Source of the DNA: Trogon surrucura
Lineage: Eukaryota > Chordata > Aves > Trogoniformes > Trogonidae
NCBI GenBank assembly: GCA_020746105.1
Contig: CM036618.1
Span: 118,559,161-118,623,160, forward strand
Direction of reading: 5' to 3'
Length of the DNA: 64,000 nt
How positions within the stretch are numbered: the first letter of the stretch is position 1; the number at the start of each line of letters is the position of its first letter. Positions 24,745 through 37,799 of this stretch are shown here, piece after piece. A model generated the notes under the pieces. It was not told the DNA's origin. It did not search any database and saw only the letters and a program-made list of their open reading frames with translations. The position numbers and the translations under genes were made by a program.

Positions 24745-25789
24745 GGTTTTTGGTGCCTGGTCGCCTTACATTGCAAACCTCCAGTGCTGGGTCTGGAGGA
24801 GAGGTGCAAGAAGTCAGTAACTGCTGCTGGAAATTTCATGTTTGATGATGTACTCGGTAGCACCCGAGCAGTCCAAGGCAACGTTGGAGCTGAATCCTTT
24901 TCTCCAGTGCAACCTTTAGCTACTTCAGCAGGGACTCCTTTGCTTTTCTTGCTGTTTGCTGCCTTATTCGTTCAACTTGGATTAAGTTTATTCCCCATAG
25001 AGATCAGTTTTTCTACAATATAATGCCCCAGCTTGTTCTTAGAACAAACGTAATCATCATTGGGGTGGTTGAGGCACTGGGCCCTATCAAAAATTGTACC
25101 GTGAGCTGGTAACTCAACTGTTTGCATATAAAGGAGATTAAAGAGTAGGGTGCAAGAAGCTCTAGTAATACAGTTTCCTAACTCTTGAGTTCTTGATTTT
25201 ATGGCCCTTGGCTTCTTTAAATGTCATTTTTATGTATAATTTCCTGGGCTTGCAAAAAAACCCCACCAAAACCCCAAAAAACCCAATGAAACACACTGCA
25301 AAAAAAACGATGAAATAATGTAAATTTGCCTAATCTCATTCTTGGAGGCAGCTGCAGTTATTTTTTCTGAAACTTGCTACAGAAGAAATTTTCAAAAGGC
25401 TCCAAGAGCGACCTGAAGACCATTTCGAAAAATCTGAGGTGGACTCATGATAGGAAGACCAAACTCTATGTAGCAGAGACAGCTCAGGCCGTAGGCACCC
25501 GGGAATATTTTATTACCCTTTTAGCCTCACCACAGCTCCCCTCTGGCAGGAAATTTTCTCCTGCCTCTGCTTCTTTGCTCGTGGGTCACCGTAGTGGAAG
25601 GACTTTACTGCGGTGGTCTTGTGGCGCGAGGGATGAAGACCTGCACCGTGGGTGGCGTGATGGGGGCAGGAGGATTTTGCATTTCTTGCTGGGGATTGCT
25701 CCCCAGCGCTGAGCGGGGAGCATCACTGCGAGGGGGGTCCTTCCCATCCGGTCGCGCCCGACCCGGCTTGCGGATGGTGGGATTACGGG

Positions 25790-26050
25790 TGGGGCAGGTG
25801 GGGAGGATGCGGATGGGGGGCATGGAGGAAAATGCTGATGGGAGGTGCAGATGGGGGCGATGCTGATGGGGACGGATGCTGATGGGGCAGATGGAGGGAT
25901 GCGGATGGGGCAGATGGAGGGATGCGGATGGGGCGGATGGAGGGATGCGGATGGGGCGGATGGAGGGATGCAGATGGGGCAGATGGACGGATGCTGATGG
26001 GGCGGATGGGGCGGACGGGATGATGCAGATGGGGCGGATGCAGGAAGCTC
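25790..26050 (+). repeat. G-rich 23-bp minisatellite
   Basis: Units of about 23 bp close to GGATGCGGATGGGGCGGATG (plus GAG) are repeated head to tail, most regularly from 25895 to 25990, and decay on both sides. Because 23 is not a multiple of 3, all three frames stay open and give Met/Gly/Asp-rich frames on + and Pro/His/Ser-rich frames on -, which are artefacts. The + strand is strongly G-rich. Confidence 0.9.
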
Positions 26051-26078
26051 CTTCCTGCCCCTCTGCGGGCAGAGGAAG

Positions 26079-26126
26079 GAATCATTGAAACACCCAGGTT
26101 GGAAAAGACCCTTGGGAACATCCAAG
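26079..26126 (-). mobile_element. CR1 LINE 3'-end remnant
   Basis: GAATCATTGAAACACCCAGG, followed by TTGGAAAAGACCCTTGGGAACATCC in two overlapping blocks, matches the antisense CR1 3' end. About 48 bp remain, directly after the G-rich minisatellite. Confidence 0.65.
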
Positions 26127-26589
26127 GAGGAGCGGCTGCTCTTCCACCTTTAGGAAAACAGACCTAGGGACCTGTTTTCCCACAGTGTTTTATTTATTGT
26201 AGCGTAACAGGGCTTCAGTGCGTGTAAAGCTCACCCCAAACACAAGTGATAACGTTGTCTGGTGACTCCCATGTGTTGAGCCCCTTGGAAGGGGTGGAAA
26301 GGCTCCTTAGCGGGGCTGGGAGTTTAGCGTAGACGTCATCTTCGCTCAGTTCCTTCGCCGAGGGTGATACTCACCCCAAGCAAAAGGCCAGCACATGACC
26401 GGCGCACCACTTTAGTCCCACTTAAGCACTATTTTTAGGGTGCAAGTGGAGGAGGAGGCTGGCAGGGAGGGAGCGTCGCCAAAGCAGGTGCTGGCGCTGG
26501 ATTTTCACCCCCACTGCCGACCAAATCACAGCGTATACAAGAAGTAGGCAAGATACTCAGTTTGACGCTTTCCAGAGGGGTTTTTTAGT

Positions 26590-27350
26590 CCTAGGCGAGT
26601 TAAAATATCTGTTTTCAGATGTATCTATTGCTGCTTTTGTTGCAGTAAACAGATTAAACGGGAAAAGGTCAAGATGCAATTTGAATCTGTGTAAGAACAT
26701 AACAAATACTTTTCTCAGTAATCAGATACAGTAAATACAAGTACTTATTTACTTGTAAATGTTAAAGCATTCACAAATTATCCTCTCAACTTCAGCAATA
26801 CGAACTTCGCCGTCCAATTTGGGAGGCCGCTTCTCTATGTGATTGGAGACTATGTATACAAATGTTGTTTAAACACTGTTTTGTTAGCGGGAAAGCAGGA
26901 AAAAAATAGAAAAAAAAAGAAAGAATACGTGTTTCAGGTTTAACGAATACGTATTGTTTGTTATTATTCCAGAGTAAATCAAGACAGTAGGTGTTTGCAA
27001 CGTGAAAATCATCCCCCCTCCAAATAAACCCCACAAAACCCCAAGAAAACTGTTAAAGAATAGGATCTCGCTGGGTGAATTGTTAAACCGTTTGAGCAGT
27101 TTGGAATATGTGCAGTAAATTAGCTGCTCTAAACGTACCATGTGCGGGGCTTTTCAAGCAGATTTTTACATTTATGTTTTCACTAAGTCTGAGCTAATTG
27201 TTACGCCTTTCACCTTGAATGCCAATTGTAATAATAATATTACATCTGTAGTCTATTTCTCTGTGCTTAAATTACAGCAATCAGGAATACTCACTAGGTA
27301 AAACCCTGCATAGTTACTCGTAAGAAAATATTGAAATCAGACGAAAAAAA
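26590..27350. promoter_or_regulatory. candidate conserved non-coding region in intron 9
   Basis: A long AT-rich stretch of quiet composition, interrupted only by A-runs at 26900-26920. It includes CAGATACAGTAAATACAAG, GAGCTAATTGTTACGCC and TGCCAATTGTAATAATAATA. Length, low CpG and homeodomain-type cores fit one or two enhancer elements. No alignment was possible. Confidence 0.3.
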
Positions 27351-30300
27351 TGTTTAGCTTGCATATTGCCTTCGACAGCCCTGGAGAGCTGCCAGGCAGC
27401 CAAGGTATTATTAGAAAAGCTGAGCAAATAGCTTACAGGGGGACGAGCTGTGAATTCAGAGCCATCAGGTACCATCGTGTCACAGGATTTTAGGCTGGTA
27501 TTTTTATTTTTTTTTTTTTTTTTTTGTAGTTCGGTAAAGCCATTTGAATTCCCAGCGCAGTGGTTTAAACGCGCAGGGGTTGGATTTCAGCGCGTGGATC
27601 GGAGGAGCGGGGATTTTTCGCCCCAAAACACGGGTGCTCGGAGGAGGTGGATAAAGAGTTTTTTTGGGGAAATGCTCCCTTTGGTCTTTGGGACTTCAGG
27701 TGGAGCAGAGGAAGAGCTTTTGCCTTAGAGAGCTGATAGATGCTGGGTTTCTTGCTCAGTCCAGCCTTGGCACCAAGAGAGGGTCTTTCCCCCAACCATT
27801 GCTCTGACTGGATTGAGCCTGAGCAAAACCAGCGGAGGAAACGCCATTTATTTCAAGACCAAACACGAACTAGCAGACTAATCAATGGTGCTCATGAGCA
27901 CGTTATTTTATTTACACAAACGCTTTTTTGAGAGGCGGGAAAAAGGTCGGTTCCCACCGCCCAGCATCGGCAAACGGGGTTCGCTGCCAATGGTCTTGAG
28001 CACTTCAGAAGTTAATACACAGCCAAAAAAAACCGCCACACCTCTGTTTTCCCTTGGGCCTTCCATCCTTTTCTGGGTTGGTTTTCTACCTGATGAACTT
28101 TTTCTTTTCTCGAAGTTGATACATTAATATTCTGTGACGAATGCTCTGTCAGGTGCAGGGGAAATAAGATGAAACGGCGCCGTGCAAACATTCATCACTT
28201 ACTCTTTTCTCCGCTCCTGCCCTAGCTTTGCTCTGCAGGATCAGGGTCAGAGGGCTTTTGTTTGCTACTTTTTGTTTAAAAAGGCTGAGATTCAGGTGTA
28301 CACCGCCTCATAGCAAGACTTTGGCTTTAAAAAGCCGCATCCAAGACATGGAAATGGTGTGTTGCAAGCAAGGGAAGGGGTCTTCACCGTCTTCTGTAAG
28401 TACAATTCTCAGGGCTTCATTTCTTCTTAGTGTGGGAGATGCTTCTGTCAGGAAAAACACCCTCGATATTTTAAAAAAAAAATAAAATAATAGATACACT
28501 CATTGTATTAAAAAAAAAAAAAAAGAAGGAAGGGGAGAGTAATGGTTTGTCATTGCTTTGCAAGTCAGGTTTTGGTCTCTTCTTGTCGTAGCTCTCTGAA
28601 GTGTGTTTACATATAGTTTGCCTTTCTGGTATTTGGTGCTTGCACAGACCTGATCTCCGCCTATTTTGTGTCAACAGCTGCTGAGATTGGTGTAAGAGCG
28701 ATTTAACCGTCGCGAAGCGAAGCACCGACACGCGGAGAAAGGTGCCCTCGGAGACCCTCTCTCGCTCACGTCAGGCGCTCGCTCCGGGTTGCACCTGCAT
28801 AAAAACAAACGGCGTGCTTCAAAAAATGTTAAAAAGCGGGGGGAAAATGTTGCCTCCTCCTTGGCTAAACCGATTTTCTCTTCTCAAAACCGAAACACAG
28901 CCGGAGGCGCAGGGCGAGGACGCGTTGCTGAGGGCGTGCGTTTTGCCCTGCCTGCCCTGAAATGATGTCGGTGTAAGTGATGTGTGGCTGCCTCTACCAG
29001 CGTTAGCGCTAACGAGGCTTCTGCCTTTTATTTGCCTTGGAAAAAGGAAAAGAAGCGGCAGCAGATGCTGCTGAAAAAAAAATATTACTTCCGCAGTTCT
29101 TCAACGAAATCTAGGTCATGTAACAGTTTCACGGGTTATTATTATTTTTTTCCCTGCCCAGGCACCGTAGTCCTTGTGGCTTTTTTGGCAATAGCGAGAG
29201 CTGCTTTTTAATTCAGATTTATCCCAGAGATATCCAACTTCTTACCTGGTTTATAAAGGTGGTTTATACCCTCTGTGGGGGGCTGATCCCTGAGCTTTCT
29301 GTGTTCCGTGGTCTCACAGATTCTTTTAATCTTTGACATTCCTCTGACCTCCCTGCGTGTGTTTTGTTTGCGTCGGTTTTCTGAGGATGCCTTTTCTCCT
29401 ACCCTGAATAAAATGCCGTCAGGAGTAGGATTATAAGCAAAATGAATTACTTCACTTAATGGGAGATCATGTTTAGATCAAGTAGATTACAAAGCAGGTT
29501 ATTAGAAGTGGTTAGAAAACATTGTTTTGAAGTGGGATGTCTTGGAGGGGGAGTGCATCCCAAAGCGTAGGGTTGTTTTTTCAGGTTGGCTGTGACTCAG
29601 AATTGTGTCTTCTGTGGTTTCTGAGGGGGAAAAAAAAAAAATCAAGTCAGCTTTGCAGGTGCCCACATCACACGGAATACACCGACGTGCTCGTGTTTGT
29701 TATCTTGGTAGCGGTGGGGAGAACCCAACCACAGGAATCACAGTTTTCCTCCTCTGCCCCAAGCCAATGTCTCGGGTTATAGACCAGAGTAATGTCAGAG
29801 CCTATTCCGTGTACAAATCGCAGATCTCGCATAGGGGTTTGTTATTTTTTCTTTTGGGGATCTTTGGAGGTGTTTTTCCCCAAAGACACTTGGCAGGGCT
29901 TTTGGTTTGGCCGCGCTGGGTTTACTTCCCTCCTTGTCCTGCAGGCTGGAGGAGCTGGTGTCGGGGGACAGGGTGCAGAATTACTCCAGAGTCCTTGAGT
30001 GGCCTTCTGGAGACGAAAGGAGGGTGTGGAGATCCATCCAGGAGCACGGACAGAGCATTTTTTGCATCCTCCAGTGAGCGGGAACACACTTAAAATAGTA
30101 GCCAGATGAGCAGCCTCTCCGCTTTCGCTTGGGCTGGAGGACTGGGCATGGCTTCCAACTTCCAGCTTCCCCCATGAACAGGCGAAAACTGTTTGGACAA
30201 GACTCCCAACTTAACGTATGGAAAAAGCCTCGGACCTCAGAGGAGGAACCCCTGTGTTGAGACCACTTGTGTGGCAGGAGGAAGCTTGGACAACTCTCAC

Positions 30301-33300
30301 AAACATTACATATCCTTAAAGAAAAATCAACAGAGGCAAAGAGGTTACTTGAAGAGGTATTTTTGAAGAACTGTGAGGGTTTTGCTACCGGTTCTCACAC
30401 CTTCCGAGCGTAATCCCTGCCCCTGAGCAGGACTTGGCTTGTTGAAGTGATCTGCTGAAGAAAAGCTGTTGGGTTGTGCTGATGGCGTGCACCAGATCAG
30501 GACCTGAGTTACGGAGTCCAGATGTGCTCTCCTGAAGGTTCAGATGAAAAGCTGAGGTTCAGACCCCGCCCAGAAGTGGGAGAAAACCCCGAGCTGGGAG
30601 ATGTGCATCATAGTCTGGGCTGCTCTCAAAGCTTGTGGAGAGCCCGCGCACCCTCTGCCAAGAGCGTTTGGGAGATCCTGGGGTTTGTGGCATCATCTGA
30701 ACATTGAAGCACATACGCCTCTGTCCCAACAAAGACGGTTCGCTGCGTTGAGCTGAGATGAATCGCTCTCCAAATCTGCAGCAGCGCGACAGCAACCAGG
30801 CAGCATCACTCTTCGGCCAAGGAGAGCATTTTTGTGGGAGGCAAGGCTTTGGCTGGTCAAGCGCGTTGCGTACCCAACCGCAGCGCTGTACGGGGTCCAG
30901 CGCTGTCCCGGGCGGGAGCTAGAGCAGCCTTAACGCTGCCTCTACTCCATGAATCCTTGCCATATCCCTTAAAGGCTAATTGTGGCACACGGAGATCAGC
31001 AGAGTACAGCTGCGCTGGGATTTGGGAGCGGGGAAGAGACGGGAGGTCAGCTCCTCTGGCGCTTTGCCACGTAAAGATTTCCCCTTACATCATCTGGCTG
31101 CCGAGGGCGAGTTTACATCTGCTTTGCCACCCCGAGGGAGTTGCGGTGTCAGGGAATGAGGTTGCTGCGAGCCCTGCCCGGCACAACCAAGACCTGCAGC
31201 ACAGCCTGGGCTCTGGCTCCCTGGCATCGGTGGGGAGACGTCCGGATGCTGGACCCGGCTTTTTGGTGGAAACTTTCCATGTCGGCTGAGTTTTTTAGAG
31301 GACAGAGTGGGATTTGTGTATGGGAGGGGAGGAGGAGAGTGCGCCCGAAAGGCCAACGGCAGCTCGTCTGTGATGCGGGAGGGCACTGGAGATGGGCAGA
31401 GCAGGGAGGTGCATCTCCAGGGAGACCTTCCCTGGGCATGCTGGCTCTTCACTCCTCCATAGCAAGTCCCTCCCTTGTTTTTCGCTCAGAACTAACCAAA
31501 TAAATGCAAATAAGCTGCAGCTCCATCCTGCTGGGCGACAGGGAAAATTTTGCAAGATGGGGAAAGCGTTTCCTGCCCAGCTTTCTTCTTGAAAGACCCC
31601 CCCTGAACAGCCACCAGCTGTGAGCTCAGCGCAGAGGTGAGGCTGGGGGAGCGTTTGAGCCGAGGGAAGAGCAGGGCCGGGAGCTCGGCGATGGAAAGCC
31701 ACCAGCCATCCCTTCTGTGTCAAGATCACGCGCCAACGCTGGGCTCGCTGCATGGTATCCTATGGGACTGGTGGCAGGGTGCTCCCCCAAATCCCGTCTG
31801 TTTGTCTCGAGGGAGGTTTGTCCTGCTGTAATTCAAGAAGAAAGCGTGGCACGGAACAGGAGGGGCAGCGCGGCTTAAGGACTTGGAAGAAGAGGTGGCC
31901 AAAAGGTAGAGCTCGTGCATGTTGGGCCGGCCAAGATGTAGGGCATAGCCACCTCTCTTCCAAGGAACACATACCTGATCCCATCCCTCTGCTTTCTATT
32001 TTTGCACTCGATGTGCTTGCTGCATTAGCAGGTTTGGCTTGCGAGGGATTCAAGAGCACTCTCCTGCTTTAAAGCCACTTTTTCCTGGATGCACGACGTG
32101 GATCCATCGGTGGGGGTCACATAGTAAGGCTCCAAGTCAGGAGCTATTTTTAAAACTAAACCGCAGAACCACACGTGGCTTCCATTAGTGCTTTACGTCA
32201 AATTTGTCGGCTAATTAGTGGTTTTTCATCGCTGGCTTTTTGCGTGGTATTTTATTTGTTCGCTCTTCAACATTGTCTCGCGGCAGCCCCGCGTACGGAC
32301 CCTGGCGTAGGCGCTGCGGAGGGAGAGGAGAGTTTCCAGGAGACCTTCCTCATCCTCCTGATGGATGGACTGGCTGAGTTCGGAATATATTCCAATATTA
32401 CATGTCTGGAGTGGGCGGTTAGCAGCCCGTGTACTCTCTTCCCTCCCTACCTCCATTTAGTGTTGTAAATGATGTATTGCAGTCCTGAGCTGCCTTCGGT
32501 TTGGAGGAGGAGGAGGAGGAGGAGGAACCAAGAAAAGTTGCCAAACATGACTTCATAAGGTTTGACTTTAAATTGAACAAAGTTTCTCGGGCGTCTTGGA
32601 TTTTTTTATTTTTTTATTTCCTCACAAATAAAGGGAGTACAGAGAGCATGGATTGCTAATGACTGGTAGTTACGGGTCATTAAGCTCACTAACTGACTTG
32701 GGGCTCAGAACTTTCTAATAACGGCAGTAAGCACCCTTTTAACATTTATTTCTCGTTTTAGGGAGGGGGAGATGTGATTACCATTCAGAAGTCTGCGATT
32801 ATTTTTCTTCTGTTCATAATTGCAGAGGGAGCTTGCTATTTTTAAGGCTGTTTTTAAAACGTGTGAGAAGTATTCGGTGAAATAATTTCTGTGGGGGCTT
32901 TCTCTTCTTTTTTTAACCGACTCCTTTGAAAAGCTGCGGAAAACAAATACACGGGGGGGGGAAAAAAAAAAGAAAATATGTTAAAATAAGGAATAAAGCA
33001 GTTACCGAAGTGTAATAATCCCGGTTTATAGCACACTTTCCATTTAAATTGTTTTTATTAGAGATAAACCTGTTAAGCGTTGAGGAATTAAGTGCTGAAT
33101 AGAGGAGGTTGTTTCGCTGCTGTCTAAATGAAGGATCCCAGTATGCAGAAAAGACTACGGCTGGCTTTACGAGTGAATTATTTGAAGGTCTCTGCTTACT
33201 TTGGCATCTGTTATAAAAATGATGATTTGCGTGTTGTCAAGAGGGATGGCTTTTTTTCAGCGCAAGAGGCATTGTAGCACTGGGGTTTGTAGGTACCGTG

Positions 33301-36300
33301 GGCTTTCTCGTCGTTCTTACGCCTGGTTTGCTGGAAGGAGCTCAAGGAGAAAATGAGGCAAGAGAGATTTTGGGGGAATTTCTTGGCGCTGCTGGTGATG
33401 CACAGGCTTTGCTTTATTGAGAGGGAGCAGCCTGCAACTCCCAAGTATCAAAAGTCAGTAATGGTGTGAAACTCTCCTCGTTTGGGAGGGCTGAGGGGAG
33501 AGAAAAATTCAATATACCGCTACGCCTCAGCATCTCCTTTCGGCTAGCTGGCCCTGGAAAATTTCCTTCAAAGCCCGCAAATTGGAAGTCCCTGCAAGCA
33601 AAAAAAAATAAAAATAAAAAGGTGGCTTTGGAAATTTGTGACAGCGGAGGAAGGTCTTGTTTTATTCACTCCACAGAAGCGAAATACAAGGGGAAGGGAG
33701 AAAGACCAGATCCGTGCGGAAAATGTCACTTGGGTTGTAACCTGAGCCTGTGCCTTTCGGAGGGTTTGGTGACCCTCTGGAAATCCCTGCTCTCTGGCTG
33801 CTATTATTGTAGCCAGTTTCCAACTAAAATAAGTCTTTTGTCGTCACCGGCCATGCCGCCTCTCGCTGAGAAGAAACAAAACTTGAGCGTGGCGGCGAGG
33901 GCGGCCAAGCTGAAGGTCAGAGTGCAGAGGAGGATGGATGGCGGCGTCCCCGGGGCCGGGGCTGGATCTCACCCGTGGGACCGGAGATACACGATGGGGA
34001 GACAGCCAGTGACCTCTGGAGACAGAGCCCGGGCCAGAAGCTGAAGAGAAAACATCCTAGTGAAACGTGAATTGGAGAAAAAAGGGTTTCCTCCTCCTCT
34101 TTTGGCCCACGCAGGTGGAGTAGTTGAGGTTTTCTTGCTTTTTTGGGACACGGCTGAAAAGTGTGGTCTTTGCCCAAAAGGGCAAAGAAAAGTTAACTTG
34201 AAAAAATTAATAACTACTTTTCAACTTCTGTGTTTGCCCAACTGTTCAAATGCTTCCTCTGTGCGTCCCCTTGTAAAAAAAAAATGAAAAAGGGGAAAAA
34301 AAAAGGAAAAAAATAAGCAACCCAAGGCGTCGTTTTGCAGAGTTCCCAGCTCTCCGCGGGCTGGGAGATGGGTATAACTTGCACATGCTCTTTGTGCCAC
34401 TATTGGTTCTGCTCTTTGGGAGAAAAAAACCTGAAACTAAACCAAAAAAAAACCCAAAACCAACCCACTTCCTACATCAAAGCAAAGGTACCAATGCACA
34501 GAGCACTGGTATAAGGAAAAATACTTCATGCAAGTGTTGGAGCCTATGCAGGTCTCTACTCACGTGAGTAAGGTTACGTGGGTGTTTTAATCATTAAGTT
34601 TTATGTCAAGTTGTATTTCGATAATGCTACCTTTGAATAGCACTTAATACACAAATACCTTTGTTAGGTCCTGATTCCTCTGGATTTTTAAAAATTCAAG
34701 GGATTTAGGGTTTCTTTCTCTTGAGAGAGGTGGATGTGAACGTCAGGGAAAAGGGGCAGTGGGATTTTTCCTGCTCGCTCCTCAGTTCCATCATTTTTGC
34801 TGGTGTGTTAGGTCAGCCTGGTGCTTTGGGAATGCGAGGAGCGATCTTGGTCCTTCTATCAAAGTAAAAAACCAGAAAGTTCGAAGGAGCGATCCCCGTG
34901 CCCGTACGTTTCTGCAGCAACAGCCAAATTGTGATTTTGCTTGCAGAGGGTTCTCAGATGGGATTTCTAAATGTAACAGCGCTGCATTGTGCTCTCTCAA
35001 GGCAAGCCACATTGATAGTTTTAATCTAGTGGGTTCTTTGGAATTCCAGGTTTGGGATGCAGGAGGAAACTTGAAAGTGAATTCTTCTTTCTTTTTTTTT
35101 AATGCATAGTGGTTTGGAGCCTACTATAATGCAAAGTGAAGCGTTCTGTTACAAAGGCAGGGAGGATGGGACAGAAGGTTAAAGGGCATCCTGGAAACAA
35201 ACAGCTGGACCAGTTTATTTAAACAGATACAAGGATGGGGAGCTGACCTCCGTTTGACTTCTGGTGGGAGGAGCGAGAATGTCATTTTATTACTTTGCCC
35301 AGAAGGAAAATGTTCTTGCGTCTGAATTCCCCCCCGAAGACATCCAAACACTGGGCTGTTTGGCAGAATTGCTACTTATAGAAAATACTTACACGAATGC
35401 GTAGGAAGAAGATAACTATTAAGTACCTGTGGGTAAAATGTTCTTAAAGCAGATATCCCGGGCGATAGCGTGGGGCAAACAGGTGAGAATCTGCTTTACT
35501 GTAGGCGCGTCTGGTGGATAATTATGGTAAAGTCTAGCTGTATAGTTGGGTTTTTCCAGCTCTATCCTTCACTGCTGAGCCTCCCCTCTAATTAAAAGCG
35601 CTCGTGGTTTGGAGAGGAGAAGGAATTAGAAGGTTGTGGAGTTGAGGTGTGCGTGTTTAGTGTCGCTCGTGGTTTCTTCGGGGTAGAAGCTTTGGGAAGA
35701 TGAAGATCTGGGGTGATGGTGATGGGGTGAACACAGCACGAGCCTGCCAGGCTTGCAGGAAGGAATGGCTGGGGCGCTGGGGTTTTGTGTGGCTGGTTTA
35801 CTTCGGAGAGTTACTGCGAAGAATTGCTTTCTGCAAATGCAGATCGCAGATCCTAAACAATTTTCTAATTGGTCATGGAGCTAAGGCAGCTAATGGGGGA
35901 AAAAAAGCAGGTTTTTTTTTTTTAATTGCTTATTTCGCATGGTGTTTCTGCTACACCTGTGCTTATAATGAGAAAGGAGAATTAGTCTAACCTTCTGCTC
36001 ACATGATTCTAATTTTCATGGTTTGTACAAGATAATGATAAACTGATTTGCAACGCCGTTTGCTGGAGTTGAGGGCTGGTTTGTTTGGGTTTTTTTTACT
36101 GGAAACGCATGGAAAAATCGATCCAATGCTGTTGCTGACAAAACGTGACCTAGTTCAGGTGTAAGGTTTCCAGATCAGCACCCAAAATTGGTACCTTTGA
36201 GCCCGTTTTCCTGAGACGGGTTTGATTAGGACATGACACGTTGCTTAATTTTTTGCAGGAGTTTGGGTGGAGGGGAATGGGCGGGTGATTCCCGCGGGAA

Positions 36301-36890
36301 GGTCCCGGTGGCTTTTTTCCAGGCGAGCTCCCTCCCGCTAAAGCCACCCCAAGCAAAAGCAACAAAACCAAGCACCCAGTCGTCCACTTTGTGGACTTTC
36401 CCGCTGCGTTTCGCAAGCGTCGTGTGGTTTTACCCGCGCTCACGCTTCTTCTTTTTACTAGGAAGCGTTGCGGCGCGCGCGTTTTTCTTCTTCTTTTTCT
36501 CTCTCGTAGAGAGCTCTGGTTATCAGGCTTTGCCCTGATTAAGTCTCCGTGGAGATGCTTTCCAAATGGTTTTTAACTAAGCTTTCTGATGAGCGTAAAC
36601 CGCGGGAGAAGTTCTTCTAAGACAGGTTCCCAGCGATGGTTTTGAGCCTCCTGATCGCAGCCCGCAGAGGAGACCCGCGAACTTGTGATCCCTCTCCTTC
36701 TCTGGTTTTGCTCCGAATTATTTTGAATACTCCTTTCCCAAATAACCATTTCAAGACTGAGGTGAAGATCTACAAAAGCATGAGGAGTACGGTTGCAGAT
36801 GGCTCTTTTCAGAAACGACTGTACATTTTATTTTATTTTTTTTTTATTTATTTCTGAAGATCTGCTTTTCATTGTTCGGGGGGGGGGAAT
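27351..36890. other. intron 9 stretch without recognised genes
   Basis: No exon or sizeable named repeat is supported. The part from 28.7 to 32.1 kb is GC-balanced with many medium-length open frames on both strands that overlap and show no domain. It may contain old, unrecognised repeats. A (GGA)n run lies at 32503-32525. The parts around 32600-32860, 34570-34720 and 35850-36060 are AT-rich and quiet. A and T runs of 8-19 bases recur throughout. Confidence 0.45.
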
Positions 36891-36894
36891 TTTC

Positions 36895-37025
36895 GGTAGT
36901 TCGGTAATTACAGTTTAACAAGATGTTTGCTGTAAATGGTCAGGCCTAGCTGGAGAAAACAGGATTATAAATTCAATTACTGTAAAGCTATGACCTCGCC
37001 TTGACCCCTCAGACTTTGCATAAAG
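36895..37025. promoter_or_regulatory. candidate conserved block upstream of exon 10
   Basis: Quiet sequence about 640-760 bp before exon 10 with GTTCGGTAATTACAGTTTAAC, AATTCAATTACTGTAAAGC and CTATGACCTCGCCTTGACC (nuclear-receptor-like half sites TGACC). It is a candidate element only. Confidence 0.25.
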
Positions 37026-37659
37026 AGAGAGGGGGGTGGAAAAAAGCCCACCAAGAAATGGCTAGGAGGAATGCACGGCTCTGAAGTCCCCAGCAGTGTG
37101 ACTTAGCGGTGATAAAACTCCAGACGTTCCCTCATTTGATGGGATTCTGCCATCACAGTTCATTATCTTAATAGTGGGCATTAAAAGGGAATTAGGTTTG
37201 CAAGAGGTAGGGGCAGGTTTTGATAAAAAAAAAAAAAAAAAGGTTGGAAAAAAAGAAGTCAGAGGACATAAGAGAAATGGCACTAATGAGGGGGAGGTAG
37301 CAGATGCCCCCACGAGCATCTCGCCGGCTTCACCCGTTGGGTTTTTTTTTTGTGTGCCCCGTTCTGAATTGAGAAGAGCGTTGCCGGCATTGTTTCCTGA
37401 AAACTCGGCTAATTCCCCCATGAAAAGATGAAAATGGAAGTGTCCAACTGTGGTAAAAAAGCAGGCAAACATAAATCAGCTCGGAAACCCCAAGCTCGTG
37501 CTCTCAAAGGTCGCGGGGGTTAGAGGTTTTGCAGCATTCACATCCCCCCGTGCAGCCCGACGGAGAGCGCCGCGGCGGGGCGAGAGGGCTCGGGGACGGG
37601 TGGAAGTCGTCCCCTTCAATAACCCCTTTGCTCTTCTCTCTCCTCTCTTTTTTTGGCAG

Positions 37660-37718
37660 GTTTATTAATGCTAGAAGAAGAATAGTTCAGCCCATGATAG
37701 ACCAGTCCAATCGAGCAG
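37660..37718 (+). CDS. MEIS1: MEIS1 exon 10: homeodomain recognition helix, with GC donor
   Basis: This 59 nt exon completes the Trp codon begun in exon 9 and encodes FINARRRIVQPMIDQSNRA plus one base. WFINARRR is homeodomain helix 3; Asn51 and the following Arg residues contact DNA in the major groove. The acceptor is TTTTTGGCAG. The exon must end at 37718, because only then does the frame join to TA-AGT-CAA of exon 11 and give the family's NRAVSQG junction. The intron then starts with GCAAGT, a GC-AG donor with an otherwise ideal consensus (CAG|GCAAGT). A GT donor lies 81 nt downstream in the same phase (separate entry). Without splicing the frame would stop at 37805-37807. Confidence 0.97.
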
Positions 37719-37799
37719 GCAAGTGCCCAGTAGTAACTGTATTCAAGTCACGCAGGCAAAAACCATCCTCAAGCCATTCACCGGGCGGTCCGTTACCTG
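37719..37799 (+). other. MEIS1: possible in-frame 3' extension of exon 10 (alternative donor)
   Basis: The 81 nt after the GC donor are open in the MEIS1 frame and end at CTG|GTAAATAAG, a plausible GT donor that leaves the same phase as the GC donor. Use of it would add 27 residues, rich in Ser, Pro and basic residues (VTVFKSRRQKPSSSHSP in the middle), between the homeodomain and VSQG. MEIS2 is known to vary in length at this same junction by a 7-residue insertion. If the extension is not spliced at all, the protein would end two codons later at 37805-37807. Transcription of this form is inferred, not shown. Confidence 0.45.

Larger units (their letters stand above)
19888..37659 (+). other. 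MEIS1: MEIS1 intron 9
   Basis: A 17.8 kb GT-AG intron runs from GTAAGT at 19888 to TTTTTGGCAG at 37659. It holds one sizeable CR1 copy, one short CR1 remnant, a G-rich minisatellite and several quiet AT-rich blocks. I found no additional exon in it. Confidence 0.93.

Noticed and set aside
25790-26050. CRISPR-like or protein repeat array
   Set aside because: Units abut without unique spacers, and the host is a vertebrate.
25586-26125. Pro/His/Ser-rich repeat protein on the minus strand
   Set aside because: Translation of the 23-bp minisatellite; all frames are open.
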